This document shows, piece by piece, positions 61,825 through 64,000 of a DNA stretch of 64,000 nt. Location: positions 62,001-126,000 of the forward strand of contig NZ_FZQR01000003.1 of the NCBI RefSeq assembly GCF_900199455.1. The letters are read 5' to 3'. A model generated the notes under the pieces. It saw only the letters and a program-made list of their open reading frames with translations. It ran no database searches and was not told the DNA's origin. This DNA comes from Mesorhizobium carmichaelinearum. Its GTDB lineage: Bacteria; Pseudomonadota; Alphaproteobacteria; Rhizobiales; Rhizobiaceae. The stretch's first letter is position 1, and every line of letters begins with the position of its first letter. The translations under genes and the position numbers were made by a program.

Positions 61825-63288
61825 ATGTTCGAGACTATTGCGACTCACTGGACCCAAATCCTGGCGATCATCTCGGTGGTGATGGCGACCGTCGGCATCG
61901 CCCACGCCGTCATGACCAAGGAAGATGTGCGCGCCGCCACCGGCTGGGTCGGCGTCATGGTGCTGTCACCGATCCTCGGCGTGCTGATCTATGCCGTGGC
62001 CGGCATCAACCGCATCCGCCGCGCCACGATCACCGCGCAGCGCCCGCTTGCCGGCGACGCAGTATCCGCCAAGGATGAGCGTGACATCGCCGCCGAGGAG
62101 GCGCTGATCGTCGAGCGCTACGGTCAGCGCTTCACCGGCCTGCGCACGCTGGGCGACAGGGTGGCGCGGCGCGCGCTCAATCCGGGCAATGCCATCGACG
62201 TGCTGGAGACCGGCGACGAGGCCTATGCCGCCATGTGCGCGGCGATCGATGGCGCCGAACGCAGCGTCCTGCTCGAGACCTATATTTTCGACAATGACGC
62301 CGTCGGCCTGCTTTTCGTCGAATCGCTGGCCGGCGCCGTCGCGCGCGGCGTCACCGTTCGCGTGCTGATCGACGCCGTCGGCGCCCGTTACTCCGTCCCC
62401 AGCATCCTCGGCCATCTGCGCCGCGCCAACATCCCCGCCGATGTCTTCAACGGCAACATCGTCATGGGCCTGCGCCTGCCCTACGCCAACCTCAGGACCC
62501 ATCGGAAGATCCTGGTGGTCGACGGCACGGTCGCCTTCACCGGCGGCATGAACATCCGCAAGGGTTTTTCCGCCGAGTTCGCAGGCTCCAGCAGCGCCAG
62601 GGACACGCATTTCAAGGTCACCGGACCTGTCGTCGCCGACCTGTTCTCGGTTGCTGCCGAAGACTGGCGTTTCGCCGCCAACGAAGCGCTGAAGGGCGAT
62701 GCCTGGCATATTGCCCCGCTATCGCCGGCACCCGGCCAGCCGATGCTGGTGCGGGCGGTCGCGTCCGGGCCGGATGCCAGCAATGAGACCAACCACAAGC
62801 TGCTGATCGGCGCCTTCTCGGTCGCGCGCAAGTCGATCCGCCTGATGTCGCCCTATTTCCTGCCGGACCGGGAACTGATCAGCGCCTTGATCACCGCCGC
62901 CCGACGCGGCGTCGAGATCGATGTCGTGGTTCCCGCGGTCAACAATCTCTTCCTTGTCGACCGCGCCATGACCGCGCAGTTCGACCAGATCCTGAAGAAT
63001 TATTGCCGCATTTGGCGAACGGAGGGCCCATTCGACCATTCCAAGCTGCTGTCAATCGACGGCGTGTGGGCCTATGTCGGCTCGTCCAACCTCGACGCCC
63101 GGTCGCTGCGGTTGAACTTCGAGATCGATCTGGAGGTCCTCGACGCAGGCTTTGCCCACGAGATCGAAGCCCGGATTGGCTCGGCAATCGAAACGGCCAT
63201 TCCTGTCACGCTGGACTCCTTGCGGGCCCGGCCGTTCATCATCCGGTTGTTCGACCGCATCCTGTGGCTGGGATCGCCCTATCTCTAG
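61825..63288 (+). CDS. cls: Cardiolipin synthase (phospholipase D family)
   Basis: 487 residues from ATG 61825 with GGAT about nine bases upstream. The TTG at 61789 is not needed. Two N-terminal membrane helices (THWTQILAIISVVMATVGIA and ATGWVGVMVLSPILGVLIYAV), then the two HKD catalytic motifs THRKILVVDGTVAFTGGMNI and DHSKLLSIDGVWAYVGSSNLD. It joins two phosphatidylglycerol molecules (or PG with PE) into cardiolipin at the inner membrane. The gene is read with the next one and is of normal family length. Confidence 0.93.
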   Translation: MFETIATHWTQILAIISVVMATVGIAHAVMTKEDVRAATGWVGVMVLSPILGVLIYAVAGINRIRRATITAQRPLAGDAVSAKDERDIAAEEALIVERYGQRFTGLRTLGDRVARRALNPGNAIDVLETGDEAYAAMCAAIDGAERSVLLETYIFDNDAVGLLFVESLAGAVARGVTVRVLIDAVGARYSVPSILGHLRRANIPADVFNGNIVMGLRLPYANLRTHRKILVVDGTVAFTGGMNIRKGFSAEFAGSSSARDTHFKVTGPVVADLFSVAAEDWRFAANEALKGDAWHIAPLSPAPGQPMLVRAVASGPDASNETNHKLLIGAFSVARKSIRLMSPYFLPDRELISALITAARRGVEIDVVVPAVNNLFLVDRAMTAQFDQILKNYCRIWRTEGPFDHSKLLSIDGVWAYVGSSNLDARSLRLNFEIDLEVLDAGFAHEIEARIGSAIETAIPVTLDSLRARPFIIRLFDRILWLGSPYL

Positions 63289-63417
63289 AAAGGTCTCTCG
63301 TCTTTAACAAAACGACGTGTTTGACGGATAGTTTGGTGTCGGCCATGGAACATACGCGCAGAGACTCTATTTGAGGTGCATGGTGGAAGCAGCACGCATG
63401 GCAGGCACACGGTGCGG

Positions 63418-64000
63418 ATGAACGGACGCAGCCTCCCGGCAACCATGCTTTTGTCCATCCGCGACAGGCGGATGCGCAAGGCAAACGCGGCTGCGCACAA
63501 GGCGACCGCCACCACAGGCACGCTGGTCGCTTCCTACAACGTCCACAAATGCATCGGTGTCGATCGCAAGTTCGATCCTGAGCGCACCAGCCGCGTCATC
63601 CGCGAAATCGATCCTGACGTCATCGCCCTGCAGGAAGCGGACAACCGTTTCGGCGACCGTGACGGGCTTCTCGACCTGCCGCGCCTCGAGCGGGAAACCG
63701 GCCTTGTGCCGGTGCCGATTTCAGCCACCGGCAAGGGCCATGGCTGGCACGGCAATGTCCTGCTGTTCAAGAAGGGCGTCGTCCGCGACGTGCATCAGAT
63801 CAGGCTTCCGGGCCTGGAGCCGCGCGGTGCGGTGGTGGCGGAGATCGACCTCGACGGAGACCGGACCTTGCGCATCATCGCAGCCCATCTCGGCCTGCTG
63901 CGCCACTCGCGCTCGCAGCAGGCCCGCGTCGTGCTGGACATCATGAGCAGCGCCGATGAAAAGCCGACCTTGCTGCTCGGCGACCTCAACGAATGGCGGC
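63418..64000 (+). CDS. Endonuclease/exonuclease/phosphatase family protein (3' end outside window)
   Basis: At least 194 residues from ATG 63418 (GTG 63412 is an alternative). The catalytic-fold segments ASYNVHKC, IREIDPDVIALQEADNRF (metal-binding glutamate) and AAHLGLLRHSRSQQA, plus TLLLGDLNEW (Asp/Asn pair), mark the EEP superfamily. The histidine near the C-terminus lies outside the window. Such proteins beside a cardiolipin synthase gene may act on phospholipids or phosphodiesters. The exact substrate is unknown. 129 bases separate it from cls. Confidence 0.85.
   Translation, partial: MNGRSLPATMLLSIRDRRMRKANAAAHKATATTGTLVASYNVHKCIGVDRKFDPERTSRVIREIDPDVIALQEADNRFGDRDGLLDLPRLERETGLVPVPISATGKGHGWHGNVLLFKKGVVRDVHQIRLPGLEPRGAVVAEIDLDGDRTLRIIAAHLGLLRHSRSQQARVVLDIMSSADEKPTLLLGDLNEWR

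Overview
The window looks like a chromosomal or megaplasmid segment from a Mesorhizobium-type rhizobium (Hyphomicrobiales). It is GC-rich, with densely packed and often translationally coupled genes. It carries a small DUF768-type protein (42150-42362, a family I know mainly from Mesorhizobium), an ExoF-like export protein, IalB-family proteins and a rhizobial-type dispersed intergenic palindrome. I saw no tRNA, rRNA, insertion sequence, CRISPR array or phage gene. The species assignment is inference.

Positions 1-40118 form a large exopolysaccharide (EPS) locus with unusual activation chemistry. The left minus-strand operon (1-7252) encodes a condensation-less A-T-TE enzyme, an NAD-synthetase-like ATP pyrophosphatase, a glutamine-dependent asparagine synthetase homologue and an acyl-CoA ligase cut by the window edge. 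A stand-alone P-loop kinase-like gene (7570) reads the other way. Next come a cytoplasmic coiled-coil protein (9050) and a first type I secretion ABC/HlyD pair (10547-13671). A second minus-strand operon (14022-21157) makes and exports a sugar: nucleotidyltransferase, PLP sugar aminotransferase, initiating sugar-phosphate transferase, LegB-like 4,6-dehydratase, periplasmic beta-propeller, ExoF-like export protein and a methyltransferase. Regulators follow (response regulator 21764, HWE-type histidine kinase 22570, LuxR-type protein 24601), then a UDP-glucuronate 4-epimerase-like gene (25457). The third minus-strand operon (26651-37056) has GT4 glycosyltransferase, Wzy/ligase-like membrane protein, a second AsnB, Wzc/ExoP-like co-polymerase, a P-loop kinase fused to a Wzx-type flippase, and an acyltransferase-3. 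A second A-T-TE paralogue (37350) closes the locus.

Positions 40119-51083 are devoted to secreted proteins: an RTX protein with a glycoside-hydrolase-like N-terminus (40537), the DUF768 gene, a LuxR-type regulator with a degenerate receiver (42763), a 1331-residue repetitive protein with three 154-residue repeats (43711), and its own type I ABC transporter and adaptor (47782-50959). On the opposite strand lies a 33-codon gene, too short for usual ORF calling. Its product matches the lasso-peptide leader signature YxxPxLxxxGxxxxxT.

Positions 51183-61059 hold a five-gene adhesin operon read leftward (1899-residue YadA-like trimeric autotransporter, IalB, membrane-anchored protein, DUF4189, IalB) with two AraC-family regulators upstream. 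The right edge has a short conserved-looking gene, a cardiolipin synthase and a truncated endonuclease/exonuclease/phosphatase-family gene.

Working model (inference): LegB plus the aminotransferase make a 4-amino-deoxy sugar that the PglC/ExoY-type transferase loads onto undecaprenyl phosphate. The paired A-T-TE enzymes, AsnB homologues, NadE-like protein and acyl-CoA ligase supply acyl or amide groups that decorate it. Wzx-kinase, Wzy, Wzc and ExoF assemble and export the polymer. The doubled parts list (two A-T-TE, two AsnB, two P-loop kinases, two type I exporters) is the most distinctive feature of the window.
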